A DNA stretch of 64,000 bases from Methylobacterium sp. BTF04. GTDB taxonomy: Bacteria; Pseudomonadota; Alphaproteobacteria; Rhizobiales; Beijerinckiaceae. The notes below the pieces were generated by a model. That model did not search any database. It had not been told where the DNA came from and saw only the letters and a list, made by a program, of their open reading frames with translations. A program made the position numbers and the translations under genes. Of the stretch, positions 9,954 to 18,622 are shown piece by piece. The stretch spans positions 62,001-126,000 of the forward strand of contig NZ_JAAHTB010000010.1 in assembly GCF_010692745.1 (NCBI RefSeq), in the 5' to 3' direction. Every line of letters starts with the position of its first letter. Positions within the stretch are counted from its first letter, which is position 1.

Positions 9954-11002
9954 TAGACCAACTCCTCCTCGCCGCTCGACTTGGCGATCATGATCTCGCC
10001 CTTCTCGGCCAGTTCCTTGGCGAGCTCGGTCATCTTGGCCTGGGCCTCATCGACGTCCTTCAGACGGATCGGTCCGAGCGAGCCCATCTCGTCGGTGATG
10101 TTCTTGGCCGCCCGGGTCGACATGTTGCCGAGGAAGAAGGTGCGCACCCGCTCGTCGGCGCCCTTGAGGGCACGGCACAGGGTGTCGTTGTCGACCTTGC
10201 GCAGCAGGGTCTGGACACTGCCGGCATCGAGCTTGAGCAGATCCTCGAAGGTGAACATGAGCTGGCGGATCTTCTTGGCCGAGCCGCGGTTGGCCTGGTC
10301 GAGGGCGGACAGGAACCGGCCCTCGGTCTGGCGGTCGAAAGCATTGAAGACGTCGGCCATCAGTTCATGCGCATCGCGCCGGGTGGTCTGGGCGATGGTC
10401 GACACGAACTCGACCCGCAGGGTCTCCTCGATGTGGCGCAGGGCCTCCTTCTGCACCGTCTCCATACGCAGCATCCGATTGAGGACGTCGATGGCGAACT
10501 CTTCCGGCAGAATGGTCAGGACCTTGGCGGCGTAGTCCGAACGGACCTTGGACAGCACCACCGCCACGGTCTGGGGGTATTCGTTGCGCAGGAACGAGGC
10601 GAGGATCTCGGGGTCGATCTGGGTCAGGCTGGCCCAGACCCGCTTCCCCGAGGCGCCCTTGATCTCCGCCATGATCGAGGAGACCTGCTCGCTCGGAAAG
10701 ATCTTGAGCAGCAGCGATTCCGTCCGCTCGAAGTTCGACGTGATGCCGCCGCCCGACGACAGCCGCGACACGAAATCGACGATGAGCTTCTCCACCGTCT
10801 CGGCTTCGAGGGAGCCGAGCTGCACCATGGCGTGCGAGACGAGCTTGACCTCGTCCTCGTCGAGCATCTGCCAGATCGGCGCGCCCTCGGTCTCGCCGAG
10901 GAGCAGGAGCAGGGCGGCCGCGCGTTGCGCGCCGGACATGGCGATGAAGCCCGCGCCACCGGCCTTGGAGAGTTCGTCGGCGATGTTCAACCCGGAGGCC
11001 AT
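9950..11002 (-). CDS. fliG: Flagellar motor switch protein FliG
   Basis: FliG joins the MS ring to the C ring and contacts the stator. The 350-residue sequence has the three armadillo-like domains: LSGAQRAAALLLLLGE near the N terminus, the middle domain with NEYPQTVAVVLSKV (the EHPQ-type motif), and the C-terminal torque domain MFTFEDLLKLDAGSVQTLLR...LCRALKGADERVRTFFLGNMSTRAAK, holding the charged residues that meet MotA. It starts with ATG and follows fliF by 57 bases; its stop overlaps the fliH start. Confidence 0.96.
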   Translation of the reverse strand: MASGLNIADELSKAGGAGFIAMSGAQRAAALLLLLGETEGAPIWQMLDEDEVKLVSHAMVQLGSLEAETVEKLIVDFVSRLSSGGGITSNFERTESLLLKIFPSEQVSSIMAEIKGASGKRVWASLTQIDPEILASFLRNEYPQTVAVVLSKVRSDYAAKVLTILPEEFAIDVLNRMLRMETVQKEALRHIEETLRVEFVSTIAQTTRRDAHELMADVFNAFDRQTEGRFLSALDQANRGSAKKIRQLMFTFEDLLKLDAGSVQTLLRKVDNDTLCRALKGADERVRTFFLGNMSTRAAKNITDEMGSLGPIRLKDVDEAQAKMTELAKELAEKGEIMIAKSSGEEELVY

Positions 11003-11059
11003 GACCTCAACTCCTCGAAACGGGTAGGGACTCGGACATGCGGAGAGGCGGCAGGGTCA

Positions 11060-12673
11060 TCAATTGTCGTGAATCCAGTTCCGGAGGACCTCGACGGTCT
11101 CGCCGGGGCTCGCCCGCACCATGTTGACCACCCGCTGTACGGTCTCGGCCTGGACCTTGCCGTTGAGCTGGGCGAAATCGACGAGACGCGCCGTGGCGTT
11201 GTCCCGCGGGACCATCATCGACTCACCCCCGGCCTCCGCCGCGGCGAGGCCGGGCGCGGACACGCGGGCGATCGCGATGGGATCGACGGCAAGGACGCGC
11301 TTCACGAGCGGACGGACCACGGCGAGCAGGACGATCAGCGTCAACATCGCGAGCACCGAAAGCTCGACGATGCGCATCACATCCTCCTTGGTCGGCGCCA
11401 ACAGGGACTGCACCAGGGACGGTTCGGTGAATTCCACGGGCACCGGCGTCTCGGCAAAGCGTAGGTTGACCACCTCCACCTGATCGCCGCGGCCCTTGTC
11501 GAAGCCGATGGCGGTGCGCACCAACGTGGCGATGCGCTCGACTTCCGCCGCCGGACGCGGCTGGTAGACCGGCTTTCCGTCCGGACCCGGCACGTAGGCG
11601 CCGTCGACGAGGACGGCCACCGAGAGCCGCTTGACCCGGCCGCCCTCGACCACCTCCGTCTTGGTCACGCGGGAGATCTCGTAGTTGGTGGTCTCCTCGT
11701 TCTTTGCGGTGGTGTCCTTCTGTGCCGGAGTGGCGCCCGGCTGATTGGCACCGGGCAGTTCGGTACCGACGCTGACGGCGCCCTCGGAACCGCCGGTGAG
11801 CGAGTTCTCGCTGCGGGTCTGGGTGGAGCGCACCACGCGGCTCTCGGGATCGAAGCTCTCCGAGCGACTCTCGATCCGGTTGAGGTCGAGTTCGGCGCTG
11901 ACCTGGACGCGGGCGCGGCCGGCGCCGACGATGCCGGCGACGATCTCCTCGATCTGCGAGCGCAGGCGGCGCTCGATGCCCACCTGTTTCTCCTCCATCC
12001 CGGCCCCGGTCTCGGCCTCGGAGCCGCGGGCCCCGTCGGCGAGAAGCCGGCCGCGCTCGTCGACGATGGAAACGCGCTCGGGCTTCAGGCCCTCCACCGC
12101 AGAGGCGGTGAGGTGGCGAATGGCGCGGACCTGCGATGCGTCGAGATCGCCCATCAGCTTGAGGACGATGGCCGCGCTCGGGGTCTCGCGGTCGCGTTCG
12201 AACAGGCGCCGCTCGGGGATCACGAGGTGGACGCGGGCAGCCTGAACCCGACCGATCGCGCGGATCGAGCGGGACAATTCGCCCTCGAGCGCCCGCAGGT
12301 GGTTCACGTTCTGGACGAAGTTCGTGGACGAGAAGGCGTCGCCCTTGTCGAAGATCTCATATCCGACGCCGGTGGCGCTCGGCAGGCCCTTGCCGGCCAG
12401 ATCCATGCGCAGGCGGGGCAGGTCCGCGCGCGAGGCCAGGATGGTCTGTCCGGCATCGCCGCGGGTTTCGTACTTGATGCCACGCGCATCGAGATCGCGG
12501 ATCACGGCGGAGGAATCGGTCATCGACAGGTCGGCGAACAGCACGCCGAGGTCGGGCTTCGACACCCGCAGGATCACGAAGGCGAAAAAGCCGATCAGCG
12601 TCATGGTCACGGCGGCCATGGCCGCCAGCCGCGCGGGTCCCAACTTGCCGACGAGTTCGAGAACCGACTTCAC
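11060..12673 (-). CDS. fliF: Flagellar MS-ring protein FliF
   Basis: The 537-residue protein has a first membrane helix at about 17-37 (MAAVTMTLIGFFAFVIL) and a YscJ/FliF-type ring-building domain (GLPSATGVGYEIFDKGDAFSST, NHLRALEGELSRSI, ARVHLVIPERRLFERD). A second ring domain follows, then a Gly/Ser/Asn-rich linker, a second membrane helix near 440-460 and a C-terminal FliG-binding tail ending EVLRNWIHDN. The start is GTG with a weak ribosome site; no better ATG lies nearby. It heads the string fliF-fliG-fliH-fliN-flbD, and its upstream region carries a CtrA-like box and a FlbD-type palindrome. Confidence 0.96.
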   Translation of the reverse strand: MKSVLELVGKLGPARLAAMAAVTMTLIGFFAFVILRVSKPDLGVLFADLSMTDSSAVIRDLDARGIKYETRGDAGQTILASRADLPRLRMDLAGKGLPSATGVGYEIFDKGDAFSSTNFVQNVNHLRALEGELSRSIRAIGRVQAARVHLVIPERRLFERDRETPSAAIVLKLMGDLDASQVRAIRHLTASAVEGLKPERVSIVDERGRLLADGARGSEAETGAGMEEKQVGIERRLRSQIEEIVAGIVGAGRARVQVSAELDLNRIESRSESFDPESRVVRSTQTRSENSLTGGSEGAVSVGTELPGANQPGATPAQKDTTAKNEETTNYEISRVTKTEVVEGGRVKRLSVAVLVDGAYVPGPDGKPVYQPRPAAEVERIATLVRTAIGFDKGRGDQVEVVNLRFAETPVPVEFTEPSLVQSLLAPTKEDVMRIVELSVLAMLTLIVLLAVVRPLVKRVLAVDPIAIARVSAPGLAAAEAGGESMMVPRDNATARLVDFAQLNGKVQAETVQRVVNMVRASPGETVEVLRNWIHDN

Positions 12674-12723
12674 GACGCGACGTACCCACCCGAACCGACG
12701 CGGCGGAACACCCGCGCTCGCCC

Positions 12724-12736
12724 GGCAAAATTTGCC
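12724..12736. promoter_or_regulatory. Palindrome resembling a FlbD (ftr) operator upstream of fliF
   Basis: GGCAAAATTTGCC is a perfect inverted repeat around a central A, 51 bases upstream of the fliF start. It resembles the GGCA...TTGCC ftr elements bound by FlbD in Caulobacter, where one of them represses fliF. The match to that class is from memory and unverified; the palindrome itself is plain. Confidence 0.55.
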
Positions 12737-12745
12737 CAGGTCGTG

Positions 12746-12761
12746 GTTAGCGGCTGGTTAA
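12746..12761 (-). promoter_or_regulatory. CtrA-like box in the fliF promoter region
   Basis: In the fliF direction the bases read TTAA, seven bases, then CTAAC, one mismatch from the CtrA consensus TTAA-N7-TTAAC. The reverse strand also scores one mismatch. It lies 73-88 bases upstream of fliF and next to the FlbD-type palindrome, the arrangement expected of a class II flagellar promoter. Confidence 0.6.
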
Positions 12762-12802
12762 CGATTGCCTCGGAATCGCGCCGGCAGCGGATCATCGCAC
12801 CG

Positions 12803-12841
12803 AAAACGCGAAAGCCGCGTCCCAACGCGAGGACGCGGCTT
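12803..12841 (-). terminator. Terminator of sciP
   Basis: An 11-base-pair GC-rich stem (aagccgcgtcc / ggacgcggctt) with an 8-base loop is followed, in the minus direction, by a T-rich tract (tttcgcgtttt). It lies about 55 bases after the sciP stop and separates sciP from the fliF promoter. Confidence 0.75.
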
Positions 12842-12894
12842 CCGAAGCGTTCGACGGCGATCCAGACCGGATGCCGACCCGACATGACAAGGCG

Positions 12895-13170
12895 TCAGTG
12901 GCGGTAATGTTGGATGCGCGTCGTGCGCAATCCGGCGAGCCCATGCTGGTCGATGGAGAACTGCCAGCTGAGAAACTCCTCGGTGGTGAGGGTATAGCGC
13001 TGGCAGGCTTCTTCGAGGCTGAGCAATCCACCCCTCACGGCAGCGACCACCTCGGCCTTGCGACGGATGACCCATCGACGGGTCGTGATCGGCGGAAGGT
13101 CGGCAATGGTTAATGGACTTCCGTCTGGCCCGATCACGTACTTCACTCTCGGGCGGCTTGGTTCGGTCAT
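12895..13170 (-). CDS. sciP: SciP, small CtrA-inhibitory protein (DUF1153)
   Basis: A 91-residue DUF1153 protein. SciP of Caulobacter is a helix-turn-helix protein that binds CtrA and blocks CtrA-driven transcription late in the cell cycle. Hallmarks present: PRVKYVIGPDGSPLTIADLPP, the RWVIRRKAEVVAAVRGGLLS block, EEAC-RY-L--EEFLSWQ, and the C-terminal IDQHGLAGLRTTRIQ. The ATG at 13170 gives the usual length; upstream in-frame codons are not conserved-looking. It sits between flgD and fliF, as in other alphaproteobacteria where sciP neighbours flagellar genes, and its own terminator follows. A CtrA-like box lies between it and fliF. Confidence 0.93.
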   Translation of the reverse strand: MTEPSRPRVKYVIGPDGSPLTIADLPPITTRRWVIRRKAEVVAAVRGGLLSLEEACQRYTLTTEEFLSWQFSIDQHGLAGLRTTRIQHYRH

Positions 13171-13271
13171 GATACGCTCTACAACTCGACTGACCTGTCG
13201 AAGTTGGAAGCTACTTGCTGCCACTTAAAATATGTTGAAGCGGAACGGTTGCATCTGATTCGTCTCGTGGA

Positions 13272-13943
13272 TCATGTGGACAACCCCGTTCCAATGTCCT
13301 GCACGCTGGAGACCGGAACCCGCGAAGTGCCGATCAGCAGCGTCGGTTCGGTGCCGCTGAGATCGATTCCGTCGACCTTGCCGGTGACCTGCGTGTCGAC
13401 CGACACCTTGGTGCCGGTGGCATCCACCGCGTCGACCTTGATCGAGTAGTTGCCGCTGGCCGACGAGAAGCCGGAGGAGGAACGGCCGTCCCAGGTGAAG
13501 CTCTGCGCGCCGGCGGTGAGCGCCTTCGTCTGAGTCGCCACGACGTTGCCCTTGGCGTCGCTGATCGTGATCGTCGCCTGCTTGGTGGCGCGGGCCGGCG
13601 TCAGCGTCCAGTTCGCCGCGCCGTCCTTCAGCGCCGCGGTCTTGCCATCGGCGGAAACGGTCTGCCCGATGAAACTCGTGGCGGTGGCCGCACTCGAGGC
13701 CTTGGCGTTGGTTAGGATCGAATCGAGGCGATCGTTCGATTTCAGCTGCTGCTCGACGCCGGCATATTGCACGAGCTGCTGCGTGAAGGCGTTGGTGTCC
13801 ATCGGGTCGAGCGGGTTCTGATTCTTGAGCTGCGTGGTGAGGAGCGTCAGGAACTGGGTGAAGTTGCCCGCGAGTTCCTTCGAGGTGCCCGTCGCCGTGG
13901 TGGACGCGGCGCTACTCGTCGCGCTGCTGATGCCGGATGCCAT
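13272..13943 (-). CDS. flgD: Flagellar hook-capping protein FlgD
   Basis: FlgD is the scaffold for hook assembly and is removed after completion. The 223-residue protein has the N-terminal FlgD block FLTLLTTQLKNQNPLDPMDTNAFTQQL (about 31-57), followed by YAGVEQQLKSND, and a C-terminal FlgD Ig-like region with FTWDGRSSSGFSSASGNYSIKV and a repeat of short beta strands. Codon usage is host-like. It begins 12 bases after the fliK stop, so the two share a transcript. Confidence 0.95.
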   Translation of the reverse strand: MASGISSATSSAASTTATGTSKELAGNFTQFLTLLTTQLKNQNPLDPMDTNAFTQQLVQYAGVEQQLKSNDRLDSILTNAKASSAATATSFIGQTVSADGKTAALKDGAANWTLTPARATKQATITISDAKGNVVATQTKALTAGAQSFTWDGRSSSGFSSASGNYSIKVDAVDATGTKVSVDTQVTGKVDGIDLSGTEPTLLIGTSRVPVSSVQDIGTGLST

Positions 13944-13955
13944 CGTGAAACTCCT

Positions 13956-15350
13956 TCAGATTCGAATGTCGATGCCGCCAAGGCCGCGCAGGGTGAGCAG
14001 CGGCGCGGTATCGGGCGAGAGGCGGGGGTCGGCGGGGTCGGAGAAACCCGATCCACCGCCGCGATTCTGGGATTCCGAACGGCGCCCTTCGGAGCCCTGT
14101 CCGTTCGATTGGGTGTCGCTGCGCAGCGACAGGTTGATGCTGCCGTCGGCGGCGGCGTCGAGGCCGGCCTGCGACAGCGCCTGCTGCAGGCTGCCGGCAT
14201 CGCGTTGGAGCAGGGCGAGAGTCTCCGGCCGGTCGACCACGAGATGGGCCTTCACCGTGCCCTGCTCCTTGTCGATGTCGAGATTGACGTCGATGCGCCC
14301 GAGCTCCTTCGGGTCGAGCCGAATTTCGAAATGGTTGGAGCCGGCGAGCGAGCGCAGGCCGATCGTCATCGGCACGGCCCCGAGCGGTACGGCGGGAGCG
14401 GATGAGGCTTGGGCCGAAGCCGCCTGGGTGGTCGTCGGCGCCTCGGCCTTCGCCGCACCTCCGGTCGCCGAGGCGAAGGGTGCGGTGACAAACGCCGCAC
14501 CGGCCGAGCCATCGAGGGCGGCCGCAGCGGCAGCGACGCCTTCAGCGTCGCTGGCCTCGGCGGGTTCCTTCGCGGTTTGTCCCGCTCCCTCAAGCCCGGT
14601 GGACCGCTGCAGCGACATCGAAGCCGTCGCGGCTGCGATGGCATTCGCCTGGGCCGGCGATGTCGGGCCTGCCTGCCCCTGCCCCTGAATTGCGCCATTG
14701 CCCAAGACGGGCGGCGGCGGGGGCGGGGGTGGGACGAGGCCGGGCTGGATCGACAGCATGAGAGGAAGTGGGGCGAGACCGCCCGATGTATCCTGAGAAG
14801 CCTTGGTCTCCTCCGCGCTCACGACGGTGTCGGTGCCCGTCGAAGCAGACGACTGGGACGCGGCGGATTGGGCCGCAGCGGGCCCATCGGCCTTCGATGG
14901 GTCGACGCTGGCCGCCGCATCGCCTGCCGGCTTCGCGGTCGCGTCGCCGCCCGGCGCCGCTGCCGCCGGTTTCGTCGATACGGTCGCACCGGCGGAGCGG
15001 CCAGTCCCGGGGGAGGGCGAATCCGTTGCGGGCGCCTCATCCGCAGAACCTGCCGGCCGCGCTCTGGCAGCGACAGGGGCGGCGGTATCGTCGCGCGGCC
15101 GGACCGCTGGGGATGCCGTCGACCGAAGCGCGCTCACCTGGAAGCCACCCCGCTCCGGGACGCCCGGCGCTGCGGCGTTGCGGATTGCGGAGGGCAGCGC
15201 GTGCGTCGTCCGAGCCGCCGGATCGGCCCGGGGGGCCGGCACGGTAAAGACATCCGACGTCGATTTCGACGAACGGAGGCCGGATGCCGACGCCGGAGCG
15301 GCACGGCGTACCATCAGATCCGTTTCGGTCGAGGCAGCGGCCATGGACAT
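13956..15350 (-). CDS. fliK: Flagellar hook-length control protein FliK
   Basis: FliK measures hook length and switches export specificity. The 464-residue protein has a long Ala/Pro/Ser/Thr-rich, probably disordered N-terminal two thirds, including a run of eight prolines near residue 210, and a conserved C-terminal FliK domain with HFEIRLDPKELGRIDVNLDI, GTVKAHLVVDRPETLALLQRD and LQQALSQAGLDA. The chosen ATG (15350) follows GGGAG at 5 bases; the frame stays open upstream but without conserved character. It leads fliK-flgD and has a good sigma54-type element just upstream. Confidence 0.88.
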   Translation of the reverse strand: MSMAAASTETDLMVRRAAPASASGLRSSKSTSDVFTVPAPRADPAARTTHALPSAIRNAAAPGVPERGGFQVSALRSTASPAVRPRDDTAAPVAARARPAGSADEAPATDSPSPGTGRSAGATVSTKPAAAAPGGDATAKPAGDAAASVDPSKADGPAAAQSAASQSSASTGTDTVVSAEETKASQDTSGGLAPLPLMLSIQPGLVPPPPPPPPVLGNGAIQGQGQAGPTSPAQANAIAAATASMSLQRSTGLEGAGQTAKEPAEASDAEGVAAAAAALDGSAGAAFVTAPFASATGGAAKAEAPTTTQAASAQASSAPAVPLGAVPMTIGLRSLAGSNHFEIRLDPKELGRIDVNLDIDKEQGTVKAHLVVDRPETLALLQRDAGSLQQALSQAGLDAAADGSINLSLRSDTQSNGQGSEGRRSESQNRGGGSGFSDPADPRLSPDTAPLLTLRGLGGIDIRI

Positions 15351-15372
15351 CGATCTCCCAACAGGCCCTCCG

Positions 15373-15388
15373 AGCAAGCGCCGCGCCA
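15373..15388 (-). promoter_or_regulatory. Sigma54 (-24/-12) promoter for fliK-flgD
   Basis: In the fliK direction the bases are TGGCGC, five bases, TTGCT, with the GG and GC doublets exactly 12 bases apart, a close match to TGGCAC-N5-TTGCW. The -12 element ends about 23 bases before the fliK ATG, giving a leader of about a dozen bases that holds the ribosome site. FlbD would be the likely activator. Confidence 0.75.
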
Positions 15389-15685
15389 AGCCGGAAATAT
15401 CGATAAGCAATTGATATAGAACAGATTTTAGATGATCCGTCGAATGGCGATCGATCCGGGCCGGTCGAAGCTGCCCAGGGCCCGGCAGCTTTTGCCGAGA
15501 GCACATGGCGCTGGAATGCGTCAGGCTGCGTTGCGCCACCCTCGGCAGTAGGGAGCGAGCGATCTGCGCCACCATCCCGACGACTGGGGACCCGACCTGA
15601 GCCATCGCTGGAACTTGGGGACGAGGACGGCTATAGACTCGCGCGCGGGGCCAGACGGGTCCGGCCGACGAAAACCCGTGGCGTG
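15389..15685. other. Divergent gap between fliK and mnmA
   Basis: Apart from the sigma54 element beside it, this ~300-base region shows no convincing gene. An AT-richer patch at about 15398-15432 (aaatatcgataagcaattgatatag) may hold upstream activator sites for the fliK promoter. I see no clear mnmA promoter. Confidence 0.4.
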
Positions 15686-16840
15686 ATGAACTCCCTCGAT
15701 CTTCCCAAGGCTCCGCACGAGACGCGCGTCGTCGTCGCCATGTCCGGCGGCGTCGATTCCTCCGTGGTCGCGGGCCTCCTCAAGCGGCAGGGCTACGACG
15801 TCGTCGGGATCACGCTGCAGCTTTACGATCACGGGGCCGCCACGCATCGCAAGGGCGCCTGCTGCGCCGGCCAGGACATCCACGATGCCCGCCGCGTGGC
15901 CGAGGCGCTCGGCATTCCGCATTACGTCCTCGACTACGAGGATCGGTTTCGCGAATCGGTGATCGACCGCTTCGCCGAGAGCTATCTCGCCGGCGAGACA
16001 CCGATCCCGTGCGTCGAGTGCAACCGCTCCATCAAGTTCCGCGACCTTCTCGCCACGGCGCGTGACCTCGACGCCGATGTGCTCGCCACCGGCCATTACG
16101 TGGCGAGCCGCCCCCTGGCGGCGGGCGGCCGCGGACTCTTTCGCGCGCTCGATCCGGCGCGCGACCAGAGCTATTTCCTGTACGCGACCACCGCCGAACA
16201 GCTCGACTTCCTGCGCTTTCCGCTCGGCGAGTTGCCGAAGGACGAGACCCGGCGCCTGGCCCATGAACTCGGACTCTCCGTGGCGCAGAAGCCCGACAGC
16301 CAGGACATCTGTTTCGTACCGCAGGGTCGCTACGCCGACGTGATCGCACGCCTGCGTCCCGATGCGGCGCGGGCCGGCGACATCGTCGACCGCGATGGCC
16401 GCGTCCTCGGCCGGCACGATGGGATCATCCATTACACGGTGGGCCAGCGGAAGGGCCTGCGCCTCGCGGTGGGCGAGCCGCTCTACGTGATCCGTCTCGA
16501 GCCGGACGCCGCCCGGGTGGTGGTCGGCCCGCGCACGGCTCTGGCCACGAGCCGGGTCCGCCTCACCGACCTGAACTGGCTCGGCACGACGCCACTCGCC
16601 GAAATCATCGACCTGCCGGTGGCCGTGCGCGTGCGCTCGACCCGCGAGCCGCGGCCCGCCCATCTCACCTACGACACGGCGTCCGGTCAGGCCGAAATCG
16701 TCTTGGCGACGCCCGAGGATGGCGTCTCGCCGGGGCAGGCCTGCGTGATCTATGCCGACGAGGCTCCGCGCGCACGCGTCCTCGGCGGCGGCACCATCCG
16801 GCGCATTGACGCGTTGCAGTCCGACGCGCAGGCGGCCTGA
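15686..16840 (+). CDS. mnmA: tRNA-specific 2-thiouridylase MnmA
   Basis: MnmA thiolates U34 of Glu, Gln and Lys tRNAs. The 384-residue protein has the PP-loop SGGVDSSV near residues 20-27, the [10 protein letters not shown] motif near 112 holding the first catalytic cysteine, and the [12 protein letters not shown] motif holding the second. The C-terminal domain ([19 protein letters not shown] and [22 protein letters not shown]) is intact. GTG at 15683 directly precedes the ATG and either could start. It is followed 45 bases later by pmtA. Confidence 0.96.
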   Translation: MNSLDLPKAPHETRVVVAMSGGVDSSVVAGLLKRQGYDVVGITLQLYDHGAATHRKGACCAGQDIHDARRVAEALGIPHYVLDYEDRFRESVIDRFAESYLAGETPIPCVECNRSIKFRDLLATARDLDADVLATGHYVASRPLAAGGRGLFRALDPARDQSYFLYATTAEQLDFLRFPLGELPKDETRRLAHELGLSVAQKPDSQDICFVPQGRYADVIARLRPDAARAGDIVDRDGRVLGRHDGIIHYTVGQRKGLRLAVGEPLYVIRLEPDAARVVVGPRTALATSRVRLTDLNWLGTTPLAEIIDLPVAVRVRSTREPRPAHLTYDTASGQAEIVLATPEDGVSPGQACVIYADEAPRARVLGGGTIRRIDALQSDAQAA

Positions 16841-16885
16841 TCCCGGCCGCCCGGCAGAACCCTTCACCCACAGGACGAGATCGAC

Positions 16886-17539
16886 ATGCTGAGCGAGCCG
16901 CGGGAGGCCGGTCCGAGCACCGCCCTGATGCGCAAGGCCTATGCCCGCTGGGCGCCGGTCTACGACGTCGTCTACGACAAGCTCACCGAACCGGCCGCCC
17001 GCGACGCGGTGGAAGCCGCCGTCGCGTGCGGTCCGCGGATCCTCGAGGCTGGCGTCGGCACCGGCTTGTCGCTGGGCTATTACCCGCGCACCAGCTTCGT
17101 CTGCGGGGTCGACCTGTCGGAGGATATGCTCAAGCGCGCGCGCCAGAAGGTGCTGCGCCGCGGCCTGACCCATGTCCGCGGCCTTCAGGTGATGGACGTC
17201 TGCCGCCTCGGCTATGCGGATGCGAGCTTCGACGCGGTCGTCGCGCAGTTCCTCATCACCCTCGTCCCCGACCCGGAGGCCGCACTCTCCGAGTTCCTGC
17301 GCGTGGTCCGTCCCGGTGGTGAGATCGTGCTCGCCAATCATTTCGGGCAGACCGAAGGCGCGGTGGCGAAGGTCGAGGAAATCGTCGCGCCGCTCTGCAC
17401 CAAGATCGGCTGGTCGTCGGCGTTCAAATCGACGCGGATCGAAGCCTGGGCACGGGCGCACGGGGTCGAGTTCATCGGCGTCGCCCCGACCTTCCCGGGC
17501 GGATTCTTCAAGATCCTGCGGATGCGCAAGCGCGGGTGA
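16886..17539 (+). CDS. pmtA: Phosphatidylethanolamine N-methyltransferase (PmtA type)
   Basis: A soluble SAM-dependent methyltransferase of 217 residues resembling the Rhodobacter/Sinorhizobium PmtA family, which methylates phosphatidylethanolamine stepwise to phosphatidylcholine. Features: MRKAYARWAPVYDVVYDKL at the N terminus, motif I ILEAGVGTGLSL, CGVDLSEDMLKRARQKV, and FDAVVAQFLITLVPDPEAALSEFLRVVRPGGEIVLANHFG. A ubiquinone-type methyltransferase is the main alternative, but the N-terminal ARWAPVYD pattern favours PmtA. AGGACGAG lies before the ATG. The next gene overlaps its stop, linking it to a membrane protein. Confidence 0.8.
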   Translation: MLSEPREAGPSTALMRKAYARWAPVYDVVYDKLTEPAARDAVEAAVACGPRILEAGVGTGLSLGYYPRTSFVCGVDLSEDMLKRARQKVLRRGLTHVRGLQVMDVCRLGYADASFDAVVAQFLITLVPDPEAALSEFLRVVRPGGEIVLANHFGQTEGAVAKVEEIVAPLCTKIGWSSAFKSTRIEAWARAHGVEFIGVAPTFPGGFFKILRMRKRG

Positions 17540-18408
17540 CCGGTCCCGCTTCGGCATCCAGCGACGGACCGCCCCGTCGCAGCCACCTCCGAAAAGCCTT
17601 GCGGTGGCTTCCGTTGGCCCTGCTGATCGTCGCGTCGGTGACGGTGCTGGTGTCAGGTGCCGCTCACCTGTTCAACCTCGACCGGCTCCTCGCGTCGCGC
17701 GCGTGGCTGAACGCATTGGTGGCGGAGGACCGCTTTCGGGCGATCGTGGTGGCGTATCTGGTCTATGTCGGCGCCGTGGTCGTCTCGGTACCGGCGTCCC
17801 TGTTCCTGACCATGCTGTGCGGGTTCCTGTTCGGCATCGTCCCGGGCGCCCTCGTCGCCGTGGCGGCGGCGAGTACGGGGGCGGCCATCGTCTTCTCCAT
17901 CGGACGCGGGGCCGCCTCGGATCTGCTCCTGCGCCGGGCCGGGCCGCGTCTGGCCGGCCTCGCGGCGGGTTTCCGCCAGGACGCTTTCGGCTATGTCGCC
18001 TTCCTGCGTCTGCTGCCGCTGTTTCCGTTCTGGCTGACGAACCTTGCACCCGCGGCCTTCGGGGTACCGCTCCGCACGTTCGTCCTGGCAACGATCCTCG
18101 GCCTGACCCCCGGTGCCTTCGTCTATGCGGCTACGGGCGCGGCCATCGAGGACGTGGTCGCGGTCCATGAGACCGCCAAAGCCGCATGCCTGGCGGCGGG
18201 CGGCTTCGACTGCGACAACGCCCTGACCCTGCGGGCCCTGGTGACGCCCAGGATGGTGGCCGGGCTCGGAGGCCTCGCGGCCTTCGCGCTGCTCACCGTC
18301 GCCCTGCGCCGGAGGCTGTCCAAGCGCCGCGGCGCCGATGCACGCCGCGATCTCGAAGAAAGGCGCGATCTCGCCGGGCGCAGCGGTGTCTCGCCGTCGC
18401 AACCGTAG
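17536..18408 (+). CDS. TVP38/TMEM64-family (DedA-like) membrane protein
   Basis: A 290-residue inner-membrane protein with about five membrane segments. The SNARE-associated/VTT domain includes VVSVPASLFLTMLCGFLFGIVPGALVAVAAASTGAAIVFSIGRG and later the conserved FLRLLPLFPFWLTNLAPAAFGV and TILGLTPGAFVYAATGAAIE. Such proteins are linked to lipid scrambling or membrane homeostasis. It starts with GTG inside the pmtA stop (GTGA overlap), so it is translationally coupled to a phospholipid-modifying enzyme, which fits a lipid role. The substrate is unknown. Confidence 0.88.
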   Translation: MTGPASASSDGPPRRSHLRKALRWLPLALLIVASVTVLVSGAAHLFNLDRLLASRAWLNALVAEDRFRAIVVAYLVYVGAVVVSVPASLFLTMLCGFLFGIVPGALVAVAAASTGAAIVFSIGRGAASDLLLRRAGPRLAGLAAGFRQDAFGYVAFLRLLPLFPFWLTNLAPAAFGVPLRTFVLATILGLTPGAFVYAATGAAIEDVVAVHETAKAACLAAGGFDCDNALTLRALVTPRMVAGLGGLAAFALLTVALRRRLSKRRGADARRDLEERRDLAGRSGVSPSQP

Positions 18409-18622
18409 TCTCCGCGCCGAGTCGGCTCCGGTTTCGTGTGCGATATCAATCGTCGTCGTCATCATCGGACCGTCTTGATGTGATCCTAGACGGCATTCAG
18501 AGATGGTGCATACGGTGATCCCTAATCCTTGCCTTCCGCAGTCGATCTTCGGCCGTCGCGGACACGGCGCAGACTGACCCCAGCGGCGAAGAACGCGCGT
18601 CGATGACCTGCCGAGAGGCGAG

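Noticed and set aside
12726..12741. Possible sigma54 element before fliF (TGGGCAAATTTTGCC).
   Set aside because: The GG and GC doublets are 11 apart, one base too short, and the same bases are better explained as a palindrome.
15521..17557. Long minus-strand frame across mnmA and pmtA.
   Set aside because: Same reason: the plus strand holds two well-known enzymes and the minus frame has no recognisable motif.
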